Assembly: GCF_003063435.1 (NCBI RefSeq)
Contig: NZ_NESL01000002.1
Coordinates: 372,001-436,000, forward strand
From: Limnohabitans sp. 2KL-1
GTDB lineage: Bacteria > Pseudomonadota > Gammaproteobacteria > Burkholderiales > Burkholderiaceae_C
Direction: 5' to 3'
DNA length: 64,000 nucleotides
The notes below the pieces were generated by a model, which saw only the letters and a program-made list of their open reading frames with translations, was not told the DNA's origin and searched no databases. The translations under genes and the position numbers were made by a program. Below are positions 1-10,825 of the stretch, in pieces (position 1 is the first letter of the stretch; every line of letters begins with the position of its first letter).

Positions 1-3000
1 TGAGGGTGTTCAGGCCTTCAGGCAGCGCGGTGGTGGGCGTGGCGCTCCAGCTGCCGTCGCCTGCCACGGTGGCGGTGGCGATGACGGTGCCCGCAGCGTT
101 TTTGACGGTGATGGTGTCGCCGGGCACGCCCATGCCGCTGAGGGTGGGCGTGGTGTCGCTGGTTTTGCTGTCGCCCAGGTTGCCGGTGTCGCTGCCGCTG
201 TCGAGCATGGCGGTGGGGGCTGCGGGGGCGGTGGTGTCGATGGTGACGCTCACGGTGCCCGGGGCGCTGGTGTTGCCTTGCGGGTCGGTGGCCTTGACGC
301 TGAGGGCGGTGGTGCCGTCGGGCAGCGCGGTGGTGGGCGTGATGGCCCAGTGGCCTGTTGCATCGACCACGGCGGTGCCCAGCACGGTGGTGCCGTTGGG
401 CGCGTAGAGCGTGATGGTGTCACCGGCTGCGCCGGTGCCGTTGATGGTGGGCGTGGTGTCGCTGGTGAGCTTGTCGGTGTTGCTGGTGCCGGTGTCGCTG
501 GCAGCGGCCACATCTGGCGACGGTGCGCCGGGTGCCGAGGCGTCGATGCTGACGGGCACGGTGGTGGCGGGGCCGGTGTTGCCTGCGGGGTCGGTGGCGG
601 TGACGAGGATGTTGTTCGGACCGTCGGCCAGTGCCTCGGTGGGCGTGGCAGACCAGCTGCCGTCGGGTGCGACGACAACGGTGAGGATTTCACCGTTGGG
701 GAACGCCGTTGTGGCGGGCATGGTGATGGTGATGGTGTCGCCGGGCGTGCCGGTGCCACTCAGGGTGGGTGTGGTGTCGGCGGTTTTGGCATCGCCCAGG
801 ATGCCGGTGTCGCTGCTGCTGGCCAAGGCGGCTGCAGGCGCGGCGGGCGCGGTGGTGTCGATGGTGATGGGCAGCGCGGTGGGCTGGCTGACGTTGCCTG
901 CCGGGTCGGTGGCGGTGACGCTGAGGGCGTTCAGGCCGTTGGGCAGCGCGGTGGTGGGGGTGGCGGACCAAGTGCCGTCAGGGGCGACAGTGGCGGTGGC
1001 GATGGTGTTGCCCGCAGCGTCTTTGATGGTGATGGTGGCATCGGGCTCGCCGGTGCCGCTGAGGGTGGGCGTGTTGTCCTTGGTTTGGCTGTCGCCCAGC
1101 AAGCCGGTGTCGCTGCTGGCGTCGAGCACGGCGGCGGGTGCAGCCGGGGCGGTGGTGTCGATCGTGACGCTCACGGCGGCGGGGGCGCTGGTGTTGCCTG
1201 CCGGGTCGGTGGCGGTGATTTGCAGCGCGCTGGTGCCTTGCGGCAAAGCGGTGGACGTGATGGACCAGTGGCCCGCCGCATCGACCACGACGGTGCCCAG
1301 CACGGTGACGCCGTTGGGGGCGTAAAGCGTGATGGTGTCGCCTGCGGTGCCGGTGCCGACGATGGTGGGCGTGGTGTCGCTGGTGATGTTGTCGGTGTTG
1401 CTGCTGCCGGTGTCGCTGGCAGACGCCACGTCGCCTGCCGGGGTGGCGGGCGGGGTGGTGTCGAACCGCAGTTCGTTGGTGCTGGTGTCGCTGGTGGCGT
1501 TGTTGGCCAAGTCGGTGATGGTGGCCACGACGGGGTAGCTGGTGCCGTTGGCGAACGCGCCCAGGGTGCCGCTGGCGGGCGTGGTGGCTCCCGTGTCCAG
1601 ACGCCAGGTGCCGTTGCTGGCAACGGTGACGTTGTAGGTGGCACCGTGGACGGTGACGGTGAGCGTTTCGCCCGCCAACAAGTTGGCGGTGCCGGTGATG
1701 ACGGGGGTGCTGTCGTTGGTGGCCAGCGGGTTGACGGTGGGCACCGAGGGGGCCGTGTTGTCAAAGCGCAGTTCGTTGGTGCTGGTGTCAGAGGTGGCGT
1801 TGCCTGCCGCGTCGGTGACGGTGGCGGTGACGGGGTAGGTCTGGCCATCGACAAACGCACCCAATGTGCCGCTGACGGGCGCGACGGCGCTGGTGTTGAG
1901 GCTCCAGACGCCGCCTGTGCCGACGGTGACGTTGTAGGTGGCACCGTTGACGGTGACTTGCAAGGTCTCGCCCGCGCCGAGGGTGGCGGTGCCGGTGATG
2001 ACGGGGGTGCTGTCGTTGGTGTCTTGCCCGTGAACGGTGGGGGCGGCCGGTGCCGTGGTGTCGATGGTGACGGGCACGGGGGTGGCGGCGCTGGTGTTGC
2101 CTGCCGGGTCGGTGGCGGTGACGCTGAGGGTGCTCAGGCCTTCGGCCAGTGGGGTGGTGGGCGTGATGGCCCAGCTGCCGTTGGCCGCGACCACAGCCGT
2201 GCCGAGCACGGTGGTGCCGTTGGGGGCATAGAGCTTGATGGTGTCGCCCGGTGTGGCCCCTGCCCCGCTGATGGTGGGCGTGGTGTCGCTGGTGATGTTG
2301 TCGGTGTTGCTGGCACCGGTGTCGCTGGCGGCGGCCACGTCTGCCAGCGGTGCGGCGGGCGGCGTGGTGTCGATGGTGACGGGCACGCTCGTGGCGGGGC
2401 TGGTGTTGCCTGCCGGGTCGGTGGCGGTGACGCTGATGTTGTTCAGGCCGTCAACCAAGGGGTTGGTGGGCGTGACGGACCAGCTGCCATCGGAGGCCAC
2501 GGCGACGGTTTTGACTTCGCCACCGGGGAAGGTGACGGTGATGGTGTCGCCGTGCGTGCCGGTGCCGCTGATGGTAGGCGTGTTGTCGCTGGTGATGGCG
2601 TCGCCCAAAGTGCCGCTGTCGCTGGCAACGGCCAATGCGGCGGCGGGGGCTGCGGGTGCGCCGGTGTCGATGGTGATGGGCAGCGCCACGGCGGGGCCGG
2701 TGTTGCCTGCCGGATCGGTGGCGGTGACGCTGAGGGTGCTCAGGCCGTCGGGCAAGGCGGTGGTGGGCGTGGCCGCCCAGGTGCCGTTGGGTGCAACGAC
2801 GGCTGTGGCAATGACGTTGCCTGCCGCGTCTTTGACGGTGATGGTGTCACCGGGCACGCCGGTGCCGCTGAGGGTGGGCGTGTTGTCGTTGGTGAGGCTG
2901 TCGCCCACGGTGCCGGTGTCGCTGACGGCGGCGAGCGCGGCCGTGGGGGCCACGGGCACGGTGGTGTCGATGGTGAGGGGCAGCGCGGTGGGGGCGCTGA

Positions 3001-6000
3001 CGTTGCCTGCCGGGTCGGCGGCGGTGATGGTGACGGTGTTGACGCCGTCGGTCAGGGGCGTGGTGGGTGTGACGGACCAGCTGCCGTCGGCCGCGACGAC
3101 CACGGTTTTGACCTCACCACCGGGGAAGGTGACGGTGATGGTGTCGCCAGGCGTGCCGGTGCCACGGATGCTGGGCGTGTTGTCGGCGGTGGTGCTGTCG
3201 CCCAGGGTGCCGGTGTCGCTGGCGGTGGCCAGTGCGGCGGCGGGGGCCGCAGGCGGCGTGGTGTCGAGCACGAAGCTGCCGGTGCGCGGGGCGCTGGTGT
3301 TGCCCGCTAGGTCGGTGACGGTGGTGCTGGTGGACCAGGTGCCGTCTTGCGTGAGCGCGCTGGTGGGGATGAGCTGGCCGATGCTGCCGGCCACGATGTC
3401 GGCGGCGGTGAGCACATGGCTGAGCGTGAGGGTGCCGCCGGTGGGCAAGGTGACCACGGTGGTGACGGTGTCGCCGACCAACGCGTCGCCCGGCAGGGTG
3501 ACGTTGATGGGGGTGCCGCCGTTGCTCAGTGCCTCTGCGGCGCTGACGCCGTTCAGCGCTTCGGGCAAGGCCACGCCGGGCACGCCGGGGGCGGCGGTGT
3601 CGAGCGTGAAGCTGGCGGTCTGGGGCACGCTGGCGTTGCCCGCCGTGTCGGTGACGGTGGTGCGGGTGGTCCAGGGGCCGTCAACCGTCAAGGCGCTGGA
3701 CGGGATGGTTTGGGTGACGGTGAAGGGGCCGGTGCCGGTGGCAGTGCCGCCTTGTGCGGCGGGCAGGTCGCTGGCCACGATGACGTGCGTGAGCACGAGC
3801 ACGGTGCCGTCGGGGTTGGTGACGAGGGTGGTGACGGTGTCGCCCACGGCAGCGTCAACAGGCAAGGTGACGACGAGCGGCGTGCCACTGTTGCTGAGCG
3901 CTTCGGCGGCGTTGATGCCACCCAGCGCTTCGGGCAGGGCCACGGTGGGGGCGCTGGGGGCGGTGGTGTCGACGCGCAAGCTTTCGGTGTCGGTGCCGGT
4001 CAGGCCAAACAGGTTGGTGACGCTGACTTGTGGGGTGTAGGTGCCGTCGGTCAATGCACCGATGGCAGCGCCAGTGACGGGGATGCTGAAGGTGTTGGCA
4101 CCGCCTGCGGTGCCCGCTTGCACGGTGGCGGTGGCTGTGAAGAGGGTGGCACTGGTGCTGTCGAGCCACGTCAAGGTGACGGTGGAGCCAACTTGCGCGG
4201 TGGTGGTGCCGGTCAGGGTGACGGGCTGGTTTTGCTCTGCGCCGTTGATGACGCTGGCCCCTGCCCCATCGGGCGAGATGGGGTTGAGCGTGATGGTGGG
4301 CGGCGTGGTGTCGATGACGAGTTCACCGGCGCTGATGTCGCTGCGGGTGAGTGTGCCGCCCGCCGTGGTGGTGCTGACTTGCACGTTGTAGGTGCGGTCG
4401 TCGGCCAAGCCAAAGCTGCCTGCGGTGGCAGTGGCCAGGCTCCAAGTTTTGGTGGCGGGGTCGTAGGTGACGCCGGTGATGTCGGTGGCGGTGCCGCTGG
4501 CCTGGATGGTGGCGGTGACCGTGAGGCCGTTGAGCTTGATGGCGAGGGTGTCGCCAGCGGCCAGGGCGATGGGGCTGCCGCTGGAGAGCTTTTGCGCGGT
4601 GCCGGTGATGACGGGCGTGAGGATGCCGGTGTATTGCGGGTTGACGGTGGGCACGTCGGGCGGCGCGATGTTGACGACCAGGTGGTTGTCGGTGTCGGGC
4701 ACGGACGGGTTGCCCGCCAGGTCATTCACGCTGGCGGTGATGGCGTAGGTGGTGCCGTGCACCAGGGCTTTGGCTTCGGCCTGTGTCAGTTCAACGGACC
4801 AGGTGCCGCCCGTTTGCACCGTGGCGGTGTAGGTGACTTGGTTGAACAGCACGTTGACCACCTGCCCTGCTTCGGCGGTGGTGGTGCCGCTGATGACGGG
4901 CGGTGTGGTGACGGTGTCGCTGAGGGTGTAGTCGGTCAAATTGAAGCCGCGCTCGGTGCCGTCAAAGGTGCCGCTGCCGGTGGCGCTGACCACATCACCG
5001 GCCAAGCTGGTGACGCTGATGGTGGGCGCGCTGGTGTCGAAAGTGAGCGGCTTGGTGATGGGTGCGGCGGGCGTGCCTGCGAAGTTGCTGACGTCGGCCG
5101 TCAGGGTGTAAGGGCCATCGGCAGGCAAATCGGCTTGTGGGATGTTGAGCGCAAACGTGCCGTCGGCCTTGACCACGGTGAAGTAGGTGCCCAGCACGGT
5201 GCTTCCGCTCATGAGCTGCACGGTGACGGCCTGCCCGGCCTCGGCGGTGGTGGTGCCGCTCAGGGGCAGGTCACCAGTTTTTTCGAGGGCGTTGACGGTG
5301 TCGTCCACCGCGACGGTGTTCAGCGCGAGCGTGGGGGCGTTGGCCGAGAGTTCAAAGCCGTCCGTCTTCGCCGGGCTGGTGTTGCCTGCAGCGTCGGTGA
5401 GCGTGGTGCTGGTGGTCCAGCTGCCGTCGAGGTAGCTGCTGCCTGGCTTGAGTTTCGACAAGGCCACGGTTTGTGTGACCTGCCCTGCCGTGATGTCGGC
5501 CGCGATAAGCACTTGCGTCAGTGTGAAGGTGCTGCCATCGGGTTGGGTGACCACGCTGGTGAGCGTGTCACCGGCCACCGCGTCGTTGGGCAAGCCGATG
5601 ACCAGGGCCACGCCGTCGGCCGCTTCGGTGGCGTTGACGCCGTGCAAGGCATCCGGAATCTGCGCCCCAGGGGTGGTGGGTGCCGAAGCATCCACCGTGA
5701 ACGGCGTGCCGTTGGCGGTGCTGCTATTGCCTGCGGCGTCGGTGACGGTGATGACGGGTGTGTAGCTGCCGTCAGGCAGTGCGGCCGTGGCGGGCAATGT
5801 CCATTCGCCTTGGGCATTGGCCGTGGTGGTGTAGGTCTGGCCGTTGATGGCGATCTGCACCGTGGCGTTGGCCTCGGCGGTGCCGCTGAGTGCGGGCGTG
5901 TTGTCGTTGGTGAGGTTGTCACCCAAGGTGCCGGTGTCGCTGGCGGCGGCCAGTGCGCCCGTGCCCGCAGCGGGAACAGAAGCATCCACCGTGAACGGCG

Positions 6001-9000
6001 TGCCGTTGGCGGTGCTGCTGTTGCCTGCTGCGTCGGTGACGGTGATGACGGGTGTGTAGCTGCCGTCAGTCAGTGCGTCCGTGGCGGGCAAAACCCATTC
6101 GCCTTGGGCGTTGGCGCTGACGGTGTAGGTCTGGCCGTTGATGGCGATCTGCACCGTGGCGTTGGCCTCGGCCGTGCCGCTGAGCGCGGGCGTGTTGTCG
6201 TTGGTGCGGTTGTCACCCAAGGTGCCGGTGTCGCTGGCAGCGGCCAGTGCGCCGTTGCCTGCGGCCGGGGTGCTGGCGTCCACCGTGAACGACGTGCCGT
6301 TGGCGGTGCTGCTGTTGCCTGCTGCGTCGGTGACGGTGATGACGGGTGTGTAGCTGCCGTCAGGCAAGGTGGCCGTGGCGGGCAGGCTCCATTCGCCTTG
6401 GGCGTTGGCGCTGACGATGTAGGTCTGGCCGTTGATGGCGATTTGCACCGTGGCGTTGGCCTCGGCCGTGCCGCTGAGCGCAGGGGTGTTGTCGTTGGTG
6501 CGGTTGTCACCCAAGGTGCCGGTGTCGCTGGCGGTGGCCAGTGCGCCGGTGCCCACGGCGGGAACAGAAGCATCCACCTTGAAAGGCGTGCCGTTGGTGG
6601 CGGCGCTGCTGTTGCCCGCCGCGTCGGTGACGGTGATGACGGGGGTGTAAGTGCCATCGGGCAAGCTGGCGGTGGCGGGCAGGCTCCATGTGCCTTGGGC
6701 ATTGGCGGTGGCTGTGTAGGTCTGGCCGTTGACCACGATTTGCACCGTGGCATTGGCCTCGGCCGTGCCACTCAAAGCGGGCGTGCTGTCGTTGGTTTTG
6801 TGGTCACCCAATGTGCCGCTGTCGCTGGACGCGTCCAGCGCGCCGGTGCCTGCGGCCGGGGGGCTGGTGTCCAGCGTGAAGCCGTTGACGGTGGGCAGAC
6901 TGACCAAACCGTTGACGGCGGAGGTGATGGTGGTGCTGGCGCTGTAGGCACCGTCGGCGCTCAAAGCACTCTGGGCCAGCAGCTGGCTGATCTTGCCGGA
7001 CTGAATGTCAGCGACGCTGAGCGTGCGGGTCAGCACTTGGGTGCTGCCGTCGGGCAAGGTGACGGTGGTGGTGACCACATCCCCGGCTTGCGCGGTCGGG
7101 GCCAATGAGGTCACGATGGGCACGCCCGCATCGGAGGCTTTTTCGGCGGCGTTGATGAAGGTGTCGGCACCACTGGCCTCCGGCACAGCGGTGACAGGTG
7201 CTGTGGGCGCCGTAGTGTTGACCACCAGATCAAAATAGCCCGAAGGGGTGAGGCCAGAGACGGGGCCGCTGCTGGTTTCGACCACCACTTGCCAGGTGTA
7301 GTGACCGTCGGTCAAAGGCGCATTCAGGCCTGTGCCCGCGCCGTCCTGGAAGGTCCAGGCGGTGCCGCTGATGTTGGCCAAGCCCACCTTCACCGGCGTG
7401 CCATCGGCCAGTTGCCGGTAAACCACCAGGGTCTGACCTGGCAACAAGTCGGCCCCCAAAGTGCCGGCCAGTTGCGGGCTGGTGTCGTTGGTGGCGGCGC
7501 CGTCGGACAGCAAGCCAAGTTGCGGCCCCACATTGTCAATGGCTCCCGTGATCAGCAATGCATGGGTGCTGACGCTGTTGCTGCCGGGTGCACTGGTGTT
7601 GCCCGCCACATCGGTGGCGGTGGCCTTGAGCACCGTGCCGTTGGGCAGCGGTTGTGCGGGCAGCAAAGTCCAGTTGCCGTCTGCGCCGACGGGGCCGGCT
7701 GTGCCAATGACCTGACCTGCGCCATCCAGCACGGTGACGGTGGTGCCGGGTTCGGCTGTGCCGTTGACATACTGGCCATTGGACGGGGCCACGATGGGCG
7801 CTTGCGGCGCGGTCGTGTCCAAGATGAAGCCCAGACGCACCGCTGCGCTTTGACCCACTTGGGTGACCAACGACATGCCGGCGTTGTAAAGGCCGTCGGT
7901 GGCCAATTGCGCGGGACTCAGGTTGCGGGTGATGAATCCGGCATCGATCTGCCCTTGGGTGAGGACTTCTTCGATTGTGAGTGACGTGCCATCGGGCAAG
8001 CTGACCACGGTGCGAACCGCGTCACCCGCTTTGGCAGAGGCTGGCAGCCCAATGTCGAAGTTGATGCCACCGCCACTGGCTTTTTCTGCGGCGTTGATGT
8101 AGCCATCCGCCGCCTCAGCCAGACGCACGCTCACTTGCTCCACATCCACCTCGCCAGCGCCGGGTCCCGACACGTTGCCCAAAGCGTCGGCGGCAGAGGC
8201 TTTGAGCACGGCATTGTCTGCCAGCGGCGTTGCCGGGACGAAGCTCCATTGACCCAGGGCATCCACGGTGGCGGTGCCAATCACGCTGCCAGAGCTGTCC
8301 TTGACCGTGACCGTGGTGCCGGGTGTGCCGGTGCCACTGACCAGCTTGCCATTGCCGGTGTCGACTTCGGGTGCAGCCGGGGCGGTGTGCGCGGCCGGTT
8401 GATTCAGGCCATCGGAGCCCACCACCTTCAAAGGTATGTCGAGCCGGGACTGCGCGCTGACGCTGGTGAGCGTGAAAATTCCCTGCGCGTCGGCGGTGGC
8501 GGTTTGGGTGTTGCCATCGGGCAAAGTGACTTGCACCGTGCTGCCGGGCAAAGCGGTGCCGCTGACCACCAACTTGCCATTGGCATCGACGTTTTGAGCC
8601 TGGACGATGACATCGCCGAGCAACTGTCGGTTCAGCACGCTGTCGGCTGCGAATGTTTTTTCTGCGTCGCTGGGTGCGGCAATGAGTGCTTTGAGGGCAT
8701 ATTGACGCCCCTGGTCCACCAAAGCAGCGCCTTCGGGCTGAATGCTGCCGCCGTTTTGGGTATCGATGTTTTGTTCCAGTTGCGCCAGACTCACGGCCAC
8801 ACTGCCGCCGTTGCGCGCATCCAGTCCGGACAGCTTGGCCAACAAGAGCCCGTATTTCTCGCTGGCGGTCAACCCATTGGTGGCGTCAAACTGCGGGCTG
8901 TTGGTGGCCTCTGGACGGGCTGTGATGTCCACATTGTCCAGGCCCAGTGCCTTGGCCACAGCCTGGTTGTTTTGCGTGATCTGTGCCACGGAAGGTGCAC

Positions 9001-10825
9001 TGTCGTTGGTGACGCCCGCTTTGCGGGTGGCCAATTCGGTCACGGGCGTGATGTGGATGACCAATTCGGCGTCGAGGTCCCTGACAAAAAATTGGGTTTG
9101 GCCTTCTTGCGCCACACCCATGGCACGCAGCGGGGTGCCCAGGCTTTTGTGCGCCGCCGTGACCTCGTCGCGGTAATTGGCCCCCCCTGCGTTGCTGTCG
9201 ATGGCTTTGAGCAACACCGCGCCCCGGTAATCGCCGCGCTCAGGCACGAGGATGCGGTAAGTGCCATTGGCCTGGATGCTGCCTGAACCCAGCAAGCTGC
9301 CTTGCGCGTCGTAAGCGTAGAGTGTCACGCCCGCATCCACAGGACCTGCCGTGACGCTGCCCACAATGCTCAGATCACCCACCACAATGCGGATGGGCAG
9401 GTAGCTCGGTGCACTGGTGTTGCCCGCCACATCCGTGGCGGTCACCGCGACCTGACCGGCAAATCCAGGCGTCAAGGCTTGTGTGGGCGAGACCGTCCAA
9501 GTCCCGTCGGCCTTGACCGTGGTCGTCAGCACCTCGCCGGTTTCAGGCATGACCACCCGAATCCGGTCCCCTTGGCTGCCCGTGCCCATGATGGCGGGAC
9601 GGGTTTCCTGCGTGATGCCGTCACCGATGACGCCCGTGTCACTGCCAGGCGCCATCCAGATCGGTGGTGCATCGGGGGCCATGCTGTCAATGGTCAAGGC
9701 CAGCGCAACAGGTTGACTGCTTTGCCCTGCGGCATTGGACTCGGTCACGCTGAGTGTTTGCGCACCTTGCGGCAAGGCCTGAGCGAGCGTGGCGCTCCAA
9801 GTGCCGTTGTCTGCGACCAAGGCCGTGGCCAGCACCTGGCCAGCCGCATCTTTGACCGTGATGGTGTGCCCTGCGGTGCCGGTGCCCTTGAGTGTGGGCG
9901 TGGTGTCGTTGGTGATGTTGTCACCTTGCGTGCCACTGTCACTGGCTGAGTCCAGGTAGACGGTGGGCTCAGTCGGGTTCGGGCTCGGGGGCTTGGGCGA
10001 ACTCTCACTGATCAGCGTCAGTGCCACCACCGTGGCGGAACTGGTCAGCCCTGCAGCATCCGTAGCGGTCACGCTCAGGCTGTTCAAACCCAAGGGCAAA
10101 TCACCCGTGGGGGTCGCGCTCCAGGCGCCATCACTGCCCACGACGGCGGTGGCAATGACTTGGCCTGCGGCATCTTTGACGGTGATGCGGTAACCCGCGG
10201 TGCTGGTGCCGCTGAGCGTGGGCGTGGTGTCGTTGGTGATGTTGTCACCTTGTGTGCCACTGTCACTGGCCGCGTCCAGGTAGGCGGTGGGTGCGGCTGG
10301 CGGCCGTGGTGCAGCGGCATCGGAAGGCCTGCCCTTGGCGTCCAACAACATAGCCGCCCCCACAAGTCCAGCCCCCGCCAGCAACCAGGGCGTCCAATTC
10401 GCTTGCAGCAGCACAATCGGTTGTGTGGCGTTGTAAAGCGTCACCAGGCCAGGGCGCAAGATCTCGTCGATGACATAAACAGACAAGTCACCTTTTGGCG
10501 TCATGCCCGTCAAAATATCGTTTGGAAATTGAACAATCGCCTCGTCGTAATAGTTCTCCACCACCACGTCGGCTTGCTCCGAGCCCTCCAAAAAGATGTG
10601 CAAATGGTGCCCCACCCTGTTGGCGCGTACCTTTTGTGCACCGCGTTGCGTCACCGTGTCCAGCAACTCATAACGGGTGTTCGGCTGTGCGCCCACCACC
10701 AACGCTCGACCTTCATCGCCCATGCGCGCACGGAGGTCGTGCACCACATCTTTGGGCCCTTTGTTCTGCGTACTTTTCTCAATGAATTGAATTTTGGGGG
10801 TCGCGGCGATGGTTTTTTCGGTCAT
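1..10825 (-). CDS. giant Ig-repeat adhesin (BapA-like), C-terminus outside window
   Basis: The minus-strand frame that starts with ATG at 10825 stays open to the left edge, giving at least 3608 residues. An AAGGA Shine-Dalgarno lies 6-7 nt upstream. Residues 1-145 form a non-repetitive prefix, followed by a hydrophobic stretch at about 146-162 ending in a GAGLVGAAMLL-type segment; this resembles the prefix of BapA-type surface proteins. From about residue 180 there are bacterial Ig-like repeats of 95-110 residues (roughly thirty, estimated from spacing). Each has a core like NDTTPTLSGTG, then TITVKDAAG, then DGTWSATP, then LSVTATDPAGN. Residues about 480-745 are a non-repeat insert. The family is known for type I-secreted biofilm adhesins, so the role here is inferred. 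The C-terminal secretion signal and any RTX region cannot be seen. Many long plus-strand frames lie over this gene and are GC-driven shadows. Confidence 0.9.
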   Translation of the reverse strand, partial: MTEKTIAATPKIQFIEKSTQNKGPKDVVHDLRARMGDEGRALVVGAQPNTRYELLDTVTQRGAQKVRANRVGHHLHIFLEGSEQADVVVENYYDEAIVQFPNDILTGMTPKGDLSVYVIDEILRPGLVTLYNATQPIVLLQANWTPWLLAGAGLVGAAMLLDAKGRPSDAAAPRPPAAPTAYLDAASDSGTQGDNITNDTTPTLSGTSTAGYRITVKDAAGQVIATAVVGSDGAWSATPTGDLPLGLNSLSVTATDAAGLTSSATVVALTLISESSPKPPSPNPTEPTVYLDSASDSGTQGDNITNDTTPTLKGTGTAGHTITVKDAAGQVLATALVADNGTWSATLAQALPQGAQTLSVTESNAAGQSSQPVALALTIDSMAPDAPPIWMAPGSDTGVIGDGITQETRPAIMGTGSQGDRIRVVMPETGEVLTTTVKADGTWTVSPTQALTPGFAGQVAVTATDVAGNTSAPSYLPIRIVVGDLSIVGSVTAGPVDAGVTLYAYDAQGSLLGSGSIQANGTYRILVPERGDYRGAVLLKAIDSNAGGANYRDEVTAAHKSLGTPLRAMGVAQEGQTQFFVRDLDAELVIHITPVTELATRKAGVTNDSAPSVAQITQNNQAVAKALGLDNVDITARPEATNSPQFDATNGLTASEKYGLLLAKLSGLDARNGGSVAVSLAQLEQNIDTQNGGSIQPEGAALVDQGRQYALKALIAAPSDAEKTFAADSVLNRQLLGDVIVQAQNVDANGKLVVSGTALPGSTVQVTLPDGNTQTATADAQGIFTLTSVSAQSRLDIPLKVVGSDGLNQPAAHTAPAAPEVDTGNGKLVSGTGTPGTTVTVKDSSGSVIGTATVDALGQWSFVPATPLADNAVLKASAADALGNVSGPGAGEVDVEQVSVRLAEAADGYINAAEKASGGGINFDIGLPASAKAGDAVRTVVSLPDGTSLTIEEVLTQGQIDAGFITRNLSPAQLATDGLYNAGMSLVTQVGQSAAVRLGFILDTTAPQAPIVAPSNGQYVNGTAEPGTTVTVLDGAGQVIGTAGPVGADGNWTLLPAQPLPNGTVLKATATDVAGNTSAPGSNSVSTHALLITGAIDNVGPQLGLLSDGAATNDTSPQLAGTLGADLLPGQTLVVYRQLADGTPVKVGLANISGTAWTFQDGAGTGLNAPLTDGHYTWQVVVETSSGPVSGLTPSGYFDLVVNTTAPTAPVTAVPEASGADTFINAAEKASDAGVPIVTSLAPTAQAGDVVTTTVTLPDGSTQVLTRTLSVADIQSGKISQLLAQSALSADGAYSASTTITSAVNGLVSLPTVNGFTLDTSPPAAGTGALDASSDSGTLGDHKTNDSTPALSGTAEANATVQIVVNGQTYTATANAQGTWSLPATASLPDGTYTPVITVTDAAGNSSAATNGTPFKVDASVPAVGTGALATASDTGTLGDNRTNDNTPALSGTAEANATVQIAINGQTYIVSANAQGEWSLPATATLPDGSYTPVITVTDAAGNSSTANGTSFTVDASTPAAGNGALAAASDTGTLGDNRTNDNTPALSGTAEANATVQIAINGQTYTVSANAQGEWVLPATDALTDGSYTPVITVTDAAGNSSTANGTPFTVDASVPAAGTGALAAASDTGTLGDNLTNDNTPALSGTAEANATVQIAINGQTYTTTANAQGEWTLPATAALPDGSYTPVITVTDAAGNSSTANGTPFTVDASAPTTPGAQIPDALHGVNATEAADGVALVIGLPNDAVAGDTLTSVVTQPDGSTFTLTQVLIAADITAGQVTQTVALSKLKPGSSYLDGSWTTSTTLTDAAGNTSPAKTDGFELSANAPTLALNTVAVDDTVNALEKTGDLPLSGTTTAEAGQAVTVQLMSGSTVLGTYFTVVKADGTFALNIPQADLPADGPYTLTADVSNFAGTPAAPITKPLTFDTSAPTISVTSLAGDVVSATGSGTFDGTERGFNLTDYTLSDTVTTPPVISGTTTAEAGQVVNVLFNQVTYTATVQTGGTWSVELTQAEAKALVHGTTYAITASVNDLAGNPSVPDTDNHLVVNIAPPDVPTVNPQYTGILTPVITGTAQKLSSGSPIALAAGDTLAIKLNGLTVTATIQASGTATDITGVTYDPATKTWSLATATAGSFGLADDRTYNVQVSTTTAGGTLTRSDISAGELVIDTTPPTITLNPISPDGAGASVINGAEQNQPVTLTGTTTAQVGSTVTLTWLDSTSATLFTATATVQAGTAGGANTFSIPVTGAAIGALTDGTYTPQVSVTNLFGLTGTDTESLRVDTTAPSAPTVALPEALGGINAAEALSNSGTPLVVTLPVDAAVGDTVTTLVTNPDGTVLVLTHVIVASDLPAAQGGTATGTGPFTVTQTIPSSALTVDGPWTTRTTVTDTAGNASVPQTASFTLDTAAPGVPGVALPEALNGVSAAEALSNGGTPINVTLPGDALVGDTVTTVVTLPTGGTLTLSHVLTAADIVAGSIGQLIPTSALTQDGTWSTSTTVTDLAGNTSAPRTGSFVLDTTPPAAPAAALATASDTGTLGDSTTADNTPSIRGTGTPGDTITVTFPGGEVKTVVVAADGSWSVTPTTPLTDGVNTVTITAADPAGNVSAPTALPLTIDTTVPVAPTAALAAVSDTGTVGDSLTNDNTPTLSGTGVPGDTITVKDAAGNVIATAVVAPNGTWAATPTTALPDGLSTLSVTATDPAGNTGPAVALPITIDTGAPAAPAAALAVASDSGTLGDAITSDNTPTISGTGTHGDTITVTFPGGEVKTVAVASDGSWSVTPTNPLVDGLNNISVTATDPAGNTSPATSVPVTIDTTPPAAPLADVAAASDTGASNTDNITSDTTPTISGAGATPGDTIKLYAPNGTTVLGTAVVAANGSWAITPTTPLAEGLSTLSVTATDPAGNTSAATPVPVTIDTTAPAAPTVHGQDTNDSTPVITGTATLGAGETLQVTVNGATYNVTVGTGGVWSLNTSAVAPVSGTLGAFVDGQTYPVTATVTDAAGNATSDTSTNELRFDNTAPSVPTVNPLATNDSTPVITGTANLLAGETLTVTVHGATYNVTVASNGTWRLDTGATTPASGTLGAFANGTSYPVVATITDLANNATSDTSTNELRFDTTPPATPAGDVASASDTGSSNTDNITSDTTPTIVGTGTAGDTITLYAPNGVTVLGTVVVDAAGHWSITSTALPQGTSALQITATDPAGNTSAPAAVSVTIDTTAPAAPAAVLDASSDTGLLGDSQTKDNTPTLSGTGEPDATITIKDAAGNTIATATVAPDGTWSATPTTALPNGLNALSVTATDPAGNVSQPTALPITIDTTAPAAPAAALASSSDTGILGDAKTADTTPTLSGTGTPGDTITITMPATTAFPNGEILTVVVAPDGSWSATPTEALADGPNNILVTATDPAGNTGPATTVPVSIDASAPGAPSPDVAAASDTGTSNTDKLTSDTTPTINGTGAAGDTITLYAPNGTTVLGTAVVDATGHWAITPTTALPDGTTALSVKATDPQGNTSAPGTVSVTIDTTAPAAPTAMLDSGSDTGNLGDSKTSDTTPTLSGMGVPGDTITVKNAAGTVIATATVAGDGSWSATPTTALPEGLNTL
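5694..6872 (-). repeat. four near-identical Ig-domain units inside the adhesin
   Basis: The same motif, reading ACCGTGAACGGCGTGCC or close to it on the plus strand, recurs at 5694, 5988, 6282 and 6576, with a final diverged copy at 6873. Spacing is 294, 294, 294 and 297 bp, so each unit is 98 or 99 codons. The units share nearly all residues, for example an ATVQIAINGQTYT segment. Flanking Ig repeats are much more divergent, which points to recent expansion or homogenisation of this block. Confidence 0.9.

Noticed and set aside
278-7108. Very long plus-strand open frames (1010 and 1253 codons) opposite the adhesin
   Set aside because: They are Gly/Val/Arg-rich translations of the antisense of GC-rich Ig repeats; the minus-strand frame gives recognisable Ig domains, a start with a ribosome-binding site and no stop over 10.8 kb.
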